64,000 nucleotides of DNA from JALYUA01 sp038239305 (GTDB lineage Bacteria; Acidobacteriota; Thermoanaerobaculia; UBA5066; Gp7-AA6). Positions 34,892-42,905 of the stretch are shown here, one piece after another (position 1 is the first letter of the stretch; every line of letters starts with the position of its first letter). The notes below the pieces were generated by a model. It was not told the origin of the DNA. It did not search any database and saw only the letters and a list, made by a program, of their open reading frames with translations. The stretch is taken from the NCBI GenBank assembly GCA_038239305.1, contig JBBSEW010000003.1, positions 1-64,000 of the forward strand. The letters are read 5' to 3'. Made by a program: the position numbers and the translations under genes.

Positions 34892-35863
34892 ATGCGCAGA
34901 AATCCGTCCTCCCGGAAGAGTGTCGATGATCGCGGCTTCCGCGCGGGGACGGGTTTCTTCGCGTTTCTCGTCGTGCTTCTCGTCGCCGGCATCGGTTTCG
35001 AGCTGTTTCGGACCTCCCACCTGACGATCGCGAAGTTCGGCTTTCGCTTCTGGAGGACCTCGACCTGGGATCCGGTGGCCGGGGAGTTCGGGGCTCTTCC
35101 GTTCATCTGGGGAACTCTCTATTCATCGATCCTGGCGCTCGTGATCTCGACGCCGATCGCGCTCGGGATCGCCGTATTCCTGTCGGAGCTCTCCCCCAGG
35201 TTTCTCAGGACTCCGCTCACGTTTCTGACCGAGCTTCTCGCGGCCGTCCCCTCGATCGTGTACGGCCTCTGGGGAGTATTCGTGCTCGTCCCGCTCGTCC
35301 GGAAGCTGGAGGTGTTCACGCCGGACTGGCTGCGGAAGGTGCCCCTGTTCTCGGGCCCGCCGCTCGGCGTCGGGATGCTCGCGGCCGGGTTGATTCTGGC
35401 CGTCATGGTCATTCCATTCACGTCTTCCGTGGCTCGTGAGGTCCTGAAGGCCGTGCCTGCGACTCAGCGGGAGGCGGCGTACGCCCTGGGAGCGACGCGG
35501 TGGGAGGCCATCCGTACAGCGCTCTATTTCGGCCGGACGGGCATTCTGGGCGCGATCATGCTCGGATTCGGCCGCGCTCTCGGCGAGACGATGGCGGTGA
35601 CGATGGTCATCGGCAACAACCCGCAGGTCAAAGCCTCGCTGTTCGCTCCGCAGCACACCATGGCGGCCGTCATCGCGAATGAGTTCACCGAGGCGGCCGA
35701 TAACCTCTACCTTTCCGCGCTGGTCGAAATAGGGCTCGTGCTGTTCATCCTCACCGTCATCATCAATGCCATTTCGCGAGTCCTGATCTGGAGGACGGGC
35801 CGCATGGTCGTCGTTGGCGAAGCGAAGCCGATCGCCGAGCCGGTCACGGGGGCAGCCGCGTGA
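34892..35863 (+). CDS. pstC: Phosphate ABC transporter permease PstC
   Basis: This 323-residue inner-membrane permease has six or more helices and the EAA-type loop AVPATQREAAYALGATRWEAI. It forms the channel with PstA. Its stop overlaps the pstA GTG by four bases, and it starts 12 bp after pstS. Confidence 0.95.
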   Translation: MRRNPSSRKSVDDRGFRAGTGFFAFLVVLLVAGIGFELFRTSHLTIAKFGFRFWRTSTWDPVAGEFGALPFIWGTLYSSILALVISTPIALGIAVFLSELSPRFLRTPLTFLTELLAAVPSIVYGLWGVFVLVPLVRKLEVFTPDWLRKVPLFSGPPLGVGMLAAGLILAVMVIPFTSSVAREVLKAVPATQREAAYALGATRWEAIRTALYFGRTGILGAIMLGFGRALGETMAVTMVIGNNPQVKASLFAPQHTMAAVIANEFTEAADNLYLSALVEIGLVLFILTVIINAISRVLIWRTGRMVVVGEAKPIAEPVTGAAA

Positions 35864-36708
35864 CGCAGTCCGGCCGGCGCAGGGCGGTCTCGAAGCTCGT
35901 CGTGTTTCTCTGCGGCGCGGCCGTCGTCGTCGCCCTGATTCCTCTGGCCTTCATCTTTTTCTACGTCATCCAGCAGGGCTTTTCCTCCTTGAATTGGGAT
36001 TTTTTTACCCAGATGCCGAAGCCCGTCGGGGAGACGGGGGGGGGCATGGCGAATGCCATCGTCGGAACCCTCATCTTGATCGGTCTCGCCTCGCTTCTCG
36101 CGATCCCCGTCGGGATGATGTGCGGCGTCTATCTCTCGGAATACGGCGCCGGCCGGTTTGCCTCTTTCGTTCGCTTCACGGCGGACGTCTTGAACGGCGT
36201 CCCCTCGATCGTAATCGGTATTTTCGCGTACGGTCTCGCCGTCATGCCCTTCAAGCGCTTCAGCGCGCTGGCCGGCGGCCTGGCCCTCGGGATCATGATG
36301 ATTCCGATCATCGCGCGCACGACCGAAGAGCTGCTGAAGCTGGTTCCCTCGAGCCTGCGGGAAGGAGCTCTCGCGCTCGGGGCGACGCGGGCGAGGGCAT
36401 CCTTCTCGGTGATGATTCCCGCAGCCCTTCCCGGGATCATGACGGGTATCCTCGTCGCCCTCTCGCGCATCGCCGGCGAAACGGCACCCCTTCTTTTCAC
36501 GTCGTTCAACAACCGATTCTTCACGACCCGGCTCGACCAGCCGATTGCTTCCCTGACGGTTCAGGTCTACACGTACGCCATCTCCCCCTACGACGACTGG
36601 CATCGCCAGGCGTGGGCCGGAGCCCTCGTGCTCGTCTCGGTCGTCTTCATCTTCTCCGTTCTGGCCCGCGTCGTCACGACACGTCTCGAAAGGATGCACC
36701 GGTCATGA
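35860..36708 (+). CDS. pstA: Phosphate ABC transporter permease PstA
   Basis: This 282-residue inner-membrane permease has six helices and the EAA loop LVPSSLREGALALGATRARAS. The GTG start and the stop both overlap neighbours by four bases (GTGA, ATGA). Confidence 0.95.
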   Translation: MTQSGRRRAVSKLVVFLCGAAVVVALIPLAFIFFYVIQQGFSSLNWDFFTQMPKPVGETGGGMANAIVGTLILIGLASLLAIPVGMMCGVYLSEYGAGRFASFVRFTADVLNGVPSIVIGIFAYGLAVMPFKRFSALAGGLALGIMMIPIIARTTEELLKLVPSSLREGALALGATRARASFSVMIPAALPGIMTGILVALSRIAGETAPLLFTSFNNRFFTTRLDQPIASLTVQVYTYAISPYDDWHRQAWAGALVLVSVVFIFSVLARVVTTRLERMHRS

Positions 36709-37568
36709 ATGAGACCGTTATCCCGGCCTCCGAAGTGTCTCCGCGCGCCGCGCCTCTTCCTCCGAGGCCGGAGTCGCCGAAGAGAAAAGAGCCGTCTCCT
36801 CCCGCATCGGGAGCCCGCCCGCGCATGGAGACGCGAGGCCTCGACTTTTTCTATGGTCCGAAACAGGCGCTGTACGGAATCTCGCTGAAAATTCCGGAGA
36901 AGTCGGTTACCGCATTCATCGGGCCTTCCGGATGCGGGAAGTCGACTTACCTGCGTTGCCTCAATCGGATGAACGACATCATTCCTGAAACGCGCGTGGC
37001 CGGGGAGGTCCTCCTGGACGGCGAGGACATCTACGGTTCCGGGCAGGACGTGGTGCACCTCCGACGCCGGGTCGGCATGGTGTTCCAGAAATCCAACCCG
37101 TTTCCGAAATCCATTTTTGACAATGTCTCCTATGGCCTTCGGATCAACGGGATCGGAAAGAGCTCGGAGATGCCGGAGCGTGTCGAGCGTGCGCTTCGAG
37201 GATCCGCGCTGTGGGACGAGGTGAAGGATCGCCTGCATACCTCGGCTCTCGGGCTCTCGGGCGGCCAGCAGCAGCGCCTCTGTATCGCGCGCGCACTGGC
37301 GGTCGAGCCGGAAGTGCTTCTCATGGACGAGCCGGCTTCTGCGCTCGACCCCATCGCTACGCAGAAGATCGAGGAGCTCATCTACGAGCTGAAGCGCGAC
37401 TACACGATCGTGATCGTGACGCACAACATGCAGCAGGCGGCGCGCGTGTCCGAATCGACCGCGTTCTTCATGCTGGGCCGGCTCGTCGAGCACGATCGGA
37501 CGGACAAGATCTTTACGAACCCGGGCCAGAAGATCACCGAGGACTACATCACGGGTCGATTCGGTTAA
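36705..37568 (+). CDS. pstB: Phosphate ABC transporter ATP-binding protein PstB
   Basis: The 287-residue ATPase has Walker A GPSGCGKST, the PstB-specific CLNRMNDIIP, signature LSGGQQQRLCIARALA, Walker B VLLMDEPASALDP and HNMQQAARVSE. An N-terminal extension of about 40 residues, Pro/Ser/Lys-rich, precedes the usual start. ATG overlaps the pstA stop. Confidence 0.96.
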   Translation: MNETVIPASEVSPRAAPLPPRPESPKRKEPSPPASGARPRMETRGLDFFYGPKQALYGISLKIPEKSVTAFIGPSGCGKSTYLRCLNRMNDIIPETRVAGEVLLDGEDIYGSGQDVVHLRRRVGMVFQKSNPFPKSIFDNVSYGLRINGIGKSSEMPERVERALRGSALWDEVKDRLHTSALGLSGGQQQRLCIARALAVEPEVLLMDEPASALDPIATQKIEELIYELKRDYTIVIVTHNMQQAARVSESTAFFMLGRLVEHDRTDKIFTNPGQKITEDYITGRFG

Positions 37569-37588
37569 TCTCGGAGGCTACGCAACGC

Positions 37589-38356
37589 ATGAAAACCCTC
37601 TCGTCCCGCAAGTCGTCCGCGCCCCGAGCCGTTCGCGACGGCGCCGCCGTGGCTGTCAAACGCATCGCCCTGGTCGAGGACGACGCCGATATCGCGTACA
37701 CGATCCGATTGAATCTCCGCAAGGAGAAGAGGTACCAGGTCGAGCACTATGTCTCGGGGCTCGCCGCGCTCGCCTCGATGCAGGAGAAGCCGTTCGATCT
37801 CGTCATTCTCGACCTCAACCTGCCCGACATCGACGGACTGGCCCTCTGCCGGGAGCTCCGCCGCGCGGACGAGACGCGCCGGGTTCCCATCATCATGCTG
37901 ACGGCGCGTGTCGAGGAGCGGGACAAGCTGCTCGGGTTCGAGATCGGCGCGGACGACTACATCACGAAGCCCTTCTCGATGCGGGAGCTGCTGGCCCGCG
38001 TGAACGCGCATCTCCGCCGCGTGGCGTCCTTCGAGAGCTCGGACGAAGAGGTCTACACGGACGGGGATCTCTCCATCGATCGCGCGCGGTTCGAGGCGCG
38101 GTTGAAGGGTGAGCGCGTGCACCTGACGAAAAAGGAGTTCGACCTTCTCTGGCTCCTGATCCGCAATCGGGGCCGGGTCGTCACGAGAGACTCGATCCTG
38201 GCGAGGCTCTGGGACTATGACGCGGAGGTCGAGACCCGCACGGTCGACGTGCACATTCGTTCCCTGCGTCGAAAGCTGGGGGACGAGCGGATCGAGACGG
38301 TCGTGGGCCTCGGGTACCGCTACCACGAAACGATCGACGAGACGAAAAAGCCTTGA
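37589..38356 (+). CDS. phoB: Phosphate-regulon response regulator PhoB
   Basis: The 255-residue OmpR/PhoB-type regulator has a receiver domain (about 24-140; phospho-acceptor Asp75 in VILDLNLPDIDG, Lys in YITKPF) and a C-terminal winged helix (KKEFDLLWLLIRNRGRVVTRDSILARLW, RTVDVHIRSLRRKLG). Assignment as PhoB rests on position between pstB and the PhoR-like kinase. About 22 residues before the receiver are non-conserved; an internal GTG could be the true start. It probably binds the hexamer arrays at 32572 and 33793. Confidence 0.9.
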   Translation: MKTLSSRKSSAPRAVRDGAAVAVKRIALVEDDADIAYTIRLNLRKEKRYQVEHYVSGLAALASMQEKPFDLVILDLNLPDIDGLALCRELRRADETRRVPIIMLTARVEERDKLLGFEIGADDYITKPFSMRELLARVNAHLRRVASFESSDEEVYTDGDLSIDRARFEARLKGERVHLTKKEFDLLWLLIRNRGRVVTRDSILARLWDYDAEVETRTVDVHIRSLRRKLGDERIETVVGLGYRYHETIDETKKP

Positions 38357-38414
38357 TCTCCGGGGTGAGCGGGACCTTCGACACTCTCTTCCTCGATCCC
38401 ATTCGTCCGGGCGG

Positions 38415-40145
38415 ATGAGACTCGGCTCTCGTTTTTCGACGCTCTTCGGCGTGCTCGCCGCCAGCGCGGCGATTCTTCTGGTCGTCCTGCTCGACGCGAC
38501 GGTACGGAAGGCCACCGAAGATCGGATACTCGATCGCGTCGCGCGCGAAGCGGAGCATCTTTCCCAGGACTGGCTCCGTTGGTCCTCGGACAGGCCCGCC
38601 GATTCTGACCGTCTGCTCCGGGAGTCGGCTGCGGCTCTCGGATGCCGGATCACAATCGTCGCCCGGGATGGTCGCGTGCTGCACGACACCGATCTCTCTC
38701 CGTCGCGCGTGGACCAGATGGAAAACCATGCCGAACGTCCGGAGATTCGCGAGGCGCTCCGCTCCGGGACAGGCTCGTCGCGCCGATACTCGGCCACCGA
38801 GAGCGAGCTCCGAATCTATTTCGCGCGCGCGCTGCCGGAGGGTGGCGTTCTTCGCGTCTCGGTCTCGGTGGCGGGCGTCGAGAGGATCGAGCAGGGGTAT
38901 CTCTGGACAACCCGACTCGCAATCTTCGCGACTTCGCTCCTCCTCTTCCTCATCGGCTCGGCGGCCGCCCGCCGGTTTTCGGAGCCTATAGGCGAGCTGA
39001 CGAGCGCGGCCCACGCGATTGCCGCCGGAGAGCATGGGAGAGACCTGCCCCGCGCCGGAGGGGAGGAGGTCCAGCGCCTCGCCGCCGCGCTCCAACGGAT
39101 GAAAGACTCGCTCGCGCGCTCGGCGGAACGCGCCGAGGCAGAGCGCCGCCTCACGGCCATGGTGTTTGAGCGGCTTCCTGACGGGCTCGTCGTGATCGAC
39201 GACCACCTTCACGTGCTGGAGTCGAACGTGCGTTTCGGACGCATGATCGGCATTACCGATCCGGTCGGGCGGGCGCTCTACGATCTCCTCCGGCATCGCG
39301 CTCTTTACGACCTCTTCGGTGAGACTCTTCGGACCCACGAGACCGTCGAGAGAACGGTTCGGCTCGCGGACGACATCGTGTGGCAGGTGACCGTCGTGGC
39401 CCTCCCGGAGGGCTCACGAGCGGCCGCGGTGGGAGTCTTTCGGGACGTCACTCGGATCGAAAGAACGGAAGCGATGCGGCGTACGTTCGTCGGGGATGTG
39501 TCTCACGAGCTGAGGACGCCCATAGCGTCGATCGCGGCGGCGGCCGAGACCCTCTCCGACGGAGAGCCGGACGAGGTGGAATCGGCGCATCTTCTTCGCC
39601 TGATCCGCCGCCAGTCGGACCGGATGCGGGCCCTGATCGACGACCTCATGGACCTGGCCCAGATCGAGAGCGGCGCGGTCGAGTTGCAGCGGGAGCACAT
39701 GTCGATCGGAGCTCTCCTGAAGGAGGCCGCTCAGGACTTCGAAGCCTCCGCGGCGGAGCGGAAGATCGGGATTCGCGTGAACATCGAAGGGGCGCCGATC
39801 GTTTCGGGCGACAAGCGCAGGCTGTCGCAGGTGGTGCACAACCTTCTCGACAACGCGATCAAGTTTTCCCCGGACGGAGCGGTCGTCGTCCTGCGGACCG
39901 CTGCCGTGCCGGAGGGTGTCACCATGGCGGTCGCCGATCAGGGGCCGGGCATCCCGCGGACGGAGCAGGATCGAATTTTCCAGCGTTTCTACCAGGTGGA
40001 CCGATCCCGGTCGAAAATAAGGCCGGGAACGGGCCTCGGACTCGCGATCGTCAAGCACATCGTGCTCCTGCATGGCGGGTCGGTGGAAGTCGAGAGCACG
40101 CTCGGACGGGGCAGCACCTTCACGGTGAAGTTGCCCCCTGCCTGA
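38415..40145 (+). CDS. phoR: Phosphate-regulon sensor histidine kinase PhoR
   Basis: The 576-residue kinase has two transmembrane helices (about 10-28 and 165-185) flanking an extracytoplasmic region, a HAMP domain, a PAS-like domain (VFERLPDGLVVIDD), the H box VSHELRTPIAS with His364, and the ATPase domain (NLLDNAIKF, DQGPGIP, GTGLGLAIVKHI). The periplasmic sensor region makes it a longer PhoR than the E. coli form. Start ATG 38415, 58 bp after phoB. Confidence 0.92.
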   Translation: MRLGSRFSTLFGVLAASAAILLVVLLDATVRKATEDRILDRVAREAEHLSQDWLRWSSDRPADSDRLLRESAAALGCRITIVARDGRVLHDTDLSPSRVDQMENHAERPEIREALRSGTGSSRRYSATESELRIYFARALPEGGVLRVSVSVAGVERIEQGYLWTTRLAIFATSLLLFLIGSAAARRFSEPIGELTSAAHAIAAGEHGRDLPRAGGEEVQRLAAALQRMKDSLARSAERAEAERRLTAMVFERLPDGLVVIDDHLHVLESNVRFGRMIGITDPVGRALYDLLRHRALYDLFGETLRTHETVERTVRLADDIVWQVTVVALPEGSRAAAVGVFRDVTRIERTEAMRRTFVGDVSHELRTPIASIAAAAETLSDGEPDEVESAHLLRLIRRQSDRMRALIDDLMDLAQIESGAVELQREHMSIGALLKEAAQDFEASAAERKIGIRVNIEGAPIVSGDKRRLSQVVHNLLDNAIKFSPDGAVVVLRTAAVPEGVTMAVADQGPGIPRTEQDRIFQRFYQVDRSRSKIRPGTGLGLAIVKHIVLLHGGSVEVESTLGRGSTFTVKLPPA

Positions 40146-40175
40146 GCCCGGCTCCCGCCTCGAAGGCCCGAACGC

Positions 40176-40193
40176 CTGTTAAATCCCTGTGAA
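40176..40193. promoter_or_regulatory. Possible Pho box before the DUF47-pit genes
   Basis: CTGTTAA and CTGTGAA are 7-bp direct repeats 11 bp apart, like the E. coli CTGTCAT repeats; on the other strand they read TTCACAG and TTAACAG. Only two units are present and the orientation is opposite to the pstS array. Confidence 0.35.
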
Positions 40194-40205
40194 GATTGCG
40201 GTAGC

Positions 40206-40829
40206 ATGGCCGCCCCCATGCACGTTCTTCCGCGCGACGAGAAGTATTTCGACCAGTTCTCGGAGCTGGCCCGGCGAATTCACGAGAGCGCGCGGATCCT
40301 CGCGCGATTTTTCGACGGGGAGGCCCCGGTCAATGCCGTGGCCGATCAGATCAAGCGCCTCGAGCACGAGTGTGACGAGATCTCTCACGAGATCCTGCGC
40401 GGGATCGACCGATCGTTCATCACCCCGATCGACCGCGAGGACATCCACCAGCTCGCGGTGAGGCTGGACGACATCATCGACACGATCGACGGAACGGTCC
40501 GGCGGCTCGTTCTGTTCAACATCTCGAAACCGACCGCAGTTTCGAAGCGCCTGTCGCACGTGATCGTGGCCGTCACGCTCGAGACCGTCGAGGCCGTTGC
40601 CGACTTGCGCCGGCAGAAAGGCGTGATCGAGCACTGCATCCGGATCAAGCAGCTCGAGAACGAGGGCGACGTCGCGTACCACGAGGCGGTCGCCTCGTTG
40701 TTTCGGGAGGAGAAAGACCCGATCGAGGTCATCAAGTGGAAGGATGTCTACGAAAACATGGAGCAGTGCATCGACCAGTGCGAAGCGGTCGCTCATGTGC
40801 TCGAAAGCGTCGTCCTGAAGCACTCCTGA
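40206..40829 (+). CDS. DUF47 / PhoU-like Pit accessory protein
   Basis: The 207-residue all-helical protein matches the DUF47 family: FDQFSELARRIHESARILARF, IKRLEHECDEISHEI, FITPIDREDIHQLAVRLDDIIDTID. Members nearly always precede pit-type transporter genes and are thought to modulate them, as PhoU does for Pst. pit starts 36 bp downstream. Start could be ATG 40206 or 40218. Confidence 0.92.
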   Translation: MAAPMHVLPRDEKYFDQFSELARRIHESARILARFFDGEAPVNAVADQIKRLEHECDEISHEILRGIDRSFITPIDREDIHQLAVRLDDIIDTIDGTVRRLVLFNISKPTAVSKRLSHVIVAVTLETVEAVADLRRQKGVIEHCIRIKQLENEGDVAYHEAVASLFREEKDPIEVIKWKDVYENMEQCIDQCEAVAHVLESVVLKHS

Positions 40830-40865
40830 CCGCCGCGAACCGAGCCGGCCGAGCCGCCTTCCGCC

Positions 40866-41894
40866 ATGACCTTCATACTCTTCATAATCGGGATCGCTCT
40901 CGTCTTCGACTTCATCAACGGGATGCACGACTCGGCGAACTCGATCGCCACCGTCGTGTCGACGCGGGTCCTCTCGCCGCTCATGGCCGTCTTCTGGGCC
41001 GCGTTCTTCAACTTCGTCGCGGCGTTCGTCTTCGGGACGGCCGTGGCGAAGACGATCGGCGCGGACCTGATCGATGTGCGCGTCGTGACGTCCAACGTGG
41101 TGCTCGGCGGATTGATCGGGGCAATCACCTGGAACCTCATCACCTGGTACTTCGGGATTCCGTCCTCCTCCTCGCACGCCCTGATCGGCGGCTACTCGGG
41201 TGCGGCGGTGGCGCGCGTCGGCATCAAGGCCATCGTGCCGGGAGCCGCCTGGGTGAAGACGCTTTCCTTCATCGTTCTCTCGCCCATCATCGGGATGGTC
41301 ATCGGATTCGGTCTGATGGTCGCCGTCTCCTGGACGTTCCGCCGGGCTCCCTACGCGTCGGTGGACCGCTGGTTCCGGCGGGCGCAGCTCGGCTCCGCGG
41401 CGTTCTTCTCGCTTTCCCACGGCACCAACGACGCACAGAAGACGATGGGAATCATCGCGGGCCTGCTCGTGGCCAACCGGACGGCGTTCGCGGACCCGGC
41501 GTCGCCGTTTCACTTCATGCACCTGCCCGACACGAAGACGATCCCGGTCTGGATCATCCTTTCGGCCCACGCCGCGATCGCGCTCGGAACGCTGACGGGC
41601 GGATGGCGGATCGTTCGGACGATGGGCACGCGGCTGACCAAGCTCAAGCCGTTCTCGGGGTTCTGCGCGGAGACCGGCGGCGCGCTCACCGTTCTGATCG
41701 CGTCTCTCTGGGGGATACCGGTGTCCACGACCCACACGATCACCGGCTCGATCGTGGGCGTGGGAGCGACGCAGCGATTCTCGGCGGTGCGGTGGGGTGT
41801 CGCGAGCCGCATCGTGTATGCGTGGGTCCTGACGATCCCCATGGCCGCCGCCATCGGCGCGATCGCGTTCGGCCTCCTGTCCGCGTTCAACTGA
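40866..41894 (+). CDS. pit: Low-affinity inorganic phosphate transporter, Pit family
   Basis: The 342-residue PiT protein has about ten helices and the two inverted family signatures: FDFINGMHDSANSIATVVSTR (N-terminal) and SLSHGTNDAQKTMGIIAG. It imports metal-phosphate with protons or sodium. It completes a Pst plus Pit pair of uptake systems in one locus. Confidence 0.95.
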   Translation: MTFILFIIGIALVFDFINGMHDSANSIATVVSTRVLSPLMAVFWAAFFNFVAAFVFGTAVAKTIGADLIDVRVVTSNVVLGGLIGAITWNLITWYFGIPSSSSHALIGGYSGAAVARVGIKAIVPGAAWVKTLSFIVLSPIIGMVIGFGLMVAVSWTFRRAPYASVDRWFRRAQLGSAAFFSLSHGTNDAQKTMGIIAGLLVANRTAFADPASPFHFMHLPDTKTIPVWIILSAHAAIALGTLTGGWRIVRTMGTRLTKLKPFSGFCAETGGALTVLIASLWGIPVSTTHTITGSIVGVGATQRFSAVRWGVASRIVYAWVLTIPMAAAIGAIAFGLLSAFN

Positions 41895-41984
41895 CCCTCG
41901 GGCTCGCGGAACCCGGCACGCGCCCGCGAACGCAACGGGCGCGCCGGGCCGACCGACTCGACTTTGTATACGATTCGGCGCGCC

Positions 41985-42749
41985 ATGAGACGCGCCGTGA
42001 CACAGGTCTTCTGGAAGGTCATCTTTCGCCGAGCCGCGATCGCGCTCCCATTTCTCGCGGCGTCCTTGCTTTGCGGCGCCGTCCCGGACAACGCGGCCTT
42101 CGACGCCGTCCTCGACGCGAGGGCGCGCGGGGGAGGCTTCGACTATGCCGGCGCGGGCGGGCAGGACAGGAAGAGGCTTGCCGCGTACCTCGCGAACATC
42201 GGGGATGCGGATCCCTCGAAGATGGAGCCCGCCGAGCGCATGGCGTTCTACATCAACGCATACAACGCGGCCGCGATCGCGACCGTCCTCGATCGGTATC
42301 CGGTGAAGAGCATCCGAGACATCGACGGAGCCTTCCAGAGGACGAAACACCGGGTCGGCGGCGAGATGCTCACGCTCGACGCGATTGAGAACAGGCTGCG
42401 CGTCGGCCAGGACGCGCGGATCCATTTCGCGATCGTCGGCGCGTCGAAGTCCTCTCCCTCGCTCGCTCCGAAAGCCTACACGCCGGGCCGAATCGCGGAG
42501 GAGCTCGACCGCCAGGCAAAGGCCTTCGTTGGCGACTCCTCGAAGAACCGCATCGACCGCGGTGCGAATCGGGTCGTGCTCTCGAAGATCTTCCTCTGGA
42601 ACCGCCCGGAGTTCGAGCGCGACGGCGACGGCTCGCTCCGAAAGGAAATCGCAAAATTCGTGGCCGATGGGAGGACCGCTTCGTGGCTGGGCGTCGCAAA
42701 GATAGAGCCGGAATTCCTGGAATACGACTGGTCGCTCAATCAGCCCTGA
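41985..42749 (+). CDS. DUF547 domain-containing secreted protein
   Basis: The 254-residue protein has a membrane-spanning or signal segment (AAIALPFLAASLLCGAVP) and the DUF547 motifs AFYINAYNAAAIATVLDRYP and HFAIVGASKSSPSL; the usual Cys of the GASKxCP motif is replaced by Ser (KSSP). Function unknown. ATG 41985 was chosen over TTG 41964; TACGAT lies 10 nt upstream, a short-leader -10 candidate. Confidence 0.82.
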   Translation: MRRAVTQVFWKVIFRRAAIALPFLAASLLCGAVPDNAAFDAVLDARARGGGFDYAGAGGQDRKRLAAYLANIGDADPSKMEPAERMAFYINAYNAAAIATVLDRYPVKSIRDIDGAFQRTKHRVGGEMLTLDAIENRLRVGQDARIHFAIVGASKSSPSLAPKAYTPGRIAEELDRQAKAFVGDSSKNRIDRGANRVVLSKIFLWNRPEFERDGDGSLRKEIAKFVADGRTASWLGVAKIEPEFLEYDWSLNQP

Positions 42750-42789
42750 ATCGGGAAAGCTGTGAGCCGACTGCTATTCCCAATATTCC

Positions 42790-42815
42790 AAAAAAAGAAG
42801 CCCCCGAAGGGGCTT
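42790..42815 (-). terminator. Hairpin with minus-strand T-tract
   Basis: AAGCCCC and GGGGCTT form a 7-bp stem with a 4-base loop; read on the minus strand it is followed by CTTTTTTT. On the plus strand no T-tract follows. No minus-strand gene lies nearby, so it may end an antisense transcript, or simply be a plus-strand mRNA 3' hairpin of the DUF547 gene. Confidence 0.5.
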
Positions 42816-42830
42816 GAGGAGGAGGTCAGA

Positions 42831-42905
42831 GTGCGTTTGCTCTCATGTATTACGGAGGACACCGCTCGCGCGTTGAGGTTCCCCGAAGGGGCCGCCGAAG
42901 CGTGA
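42831..42905 (+). CDS. 24-codon upstream ORF of the rRNA methyltransferase gene
   Basis: A GTG-initiated frame encodes MRLLSCITEDTARALRFPEG and four more residues, then TGA. GGAGGAGG ends 6 nt before the GTG, the best SD in this neighbourhood. Its stop overlaps the GTG of the methyltransferase gene (GTGA), which itself has no SD. This suggests a translated leader peptide coupling initiation downstream. No homologue is known to me. Confidence 0.5.
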   Translation: MRLLSCITEDTARALRFPEGAAEA

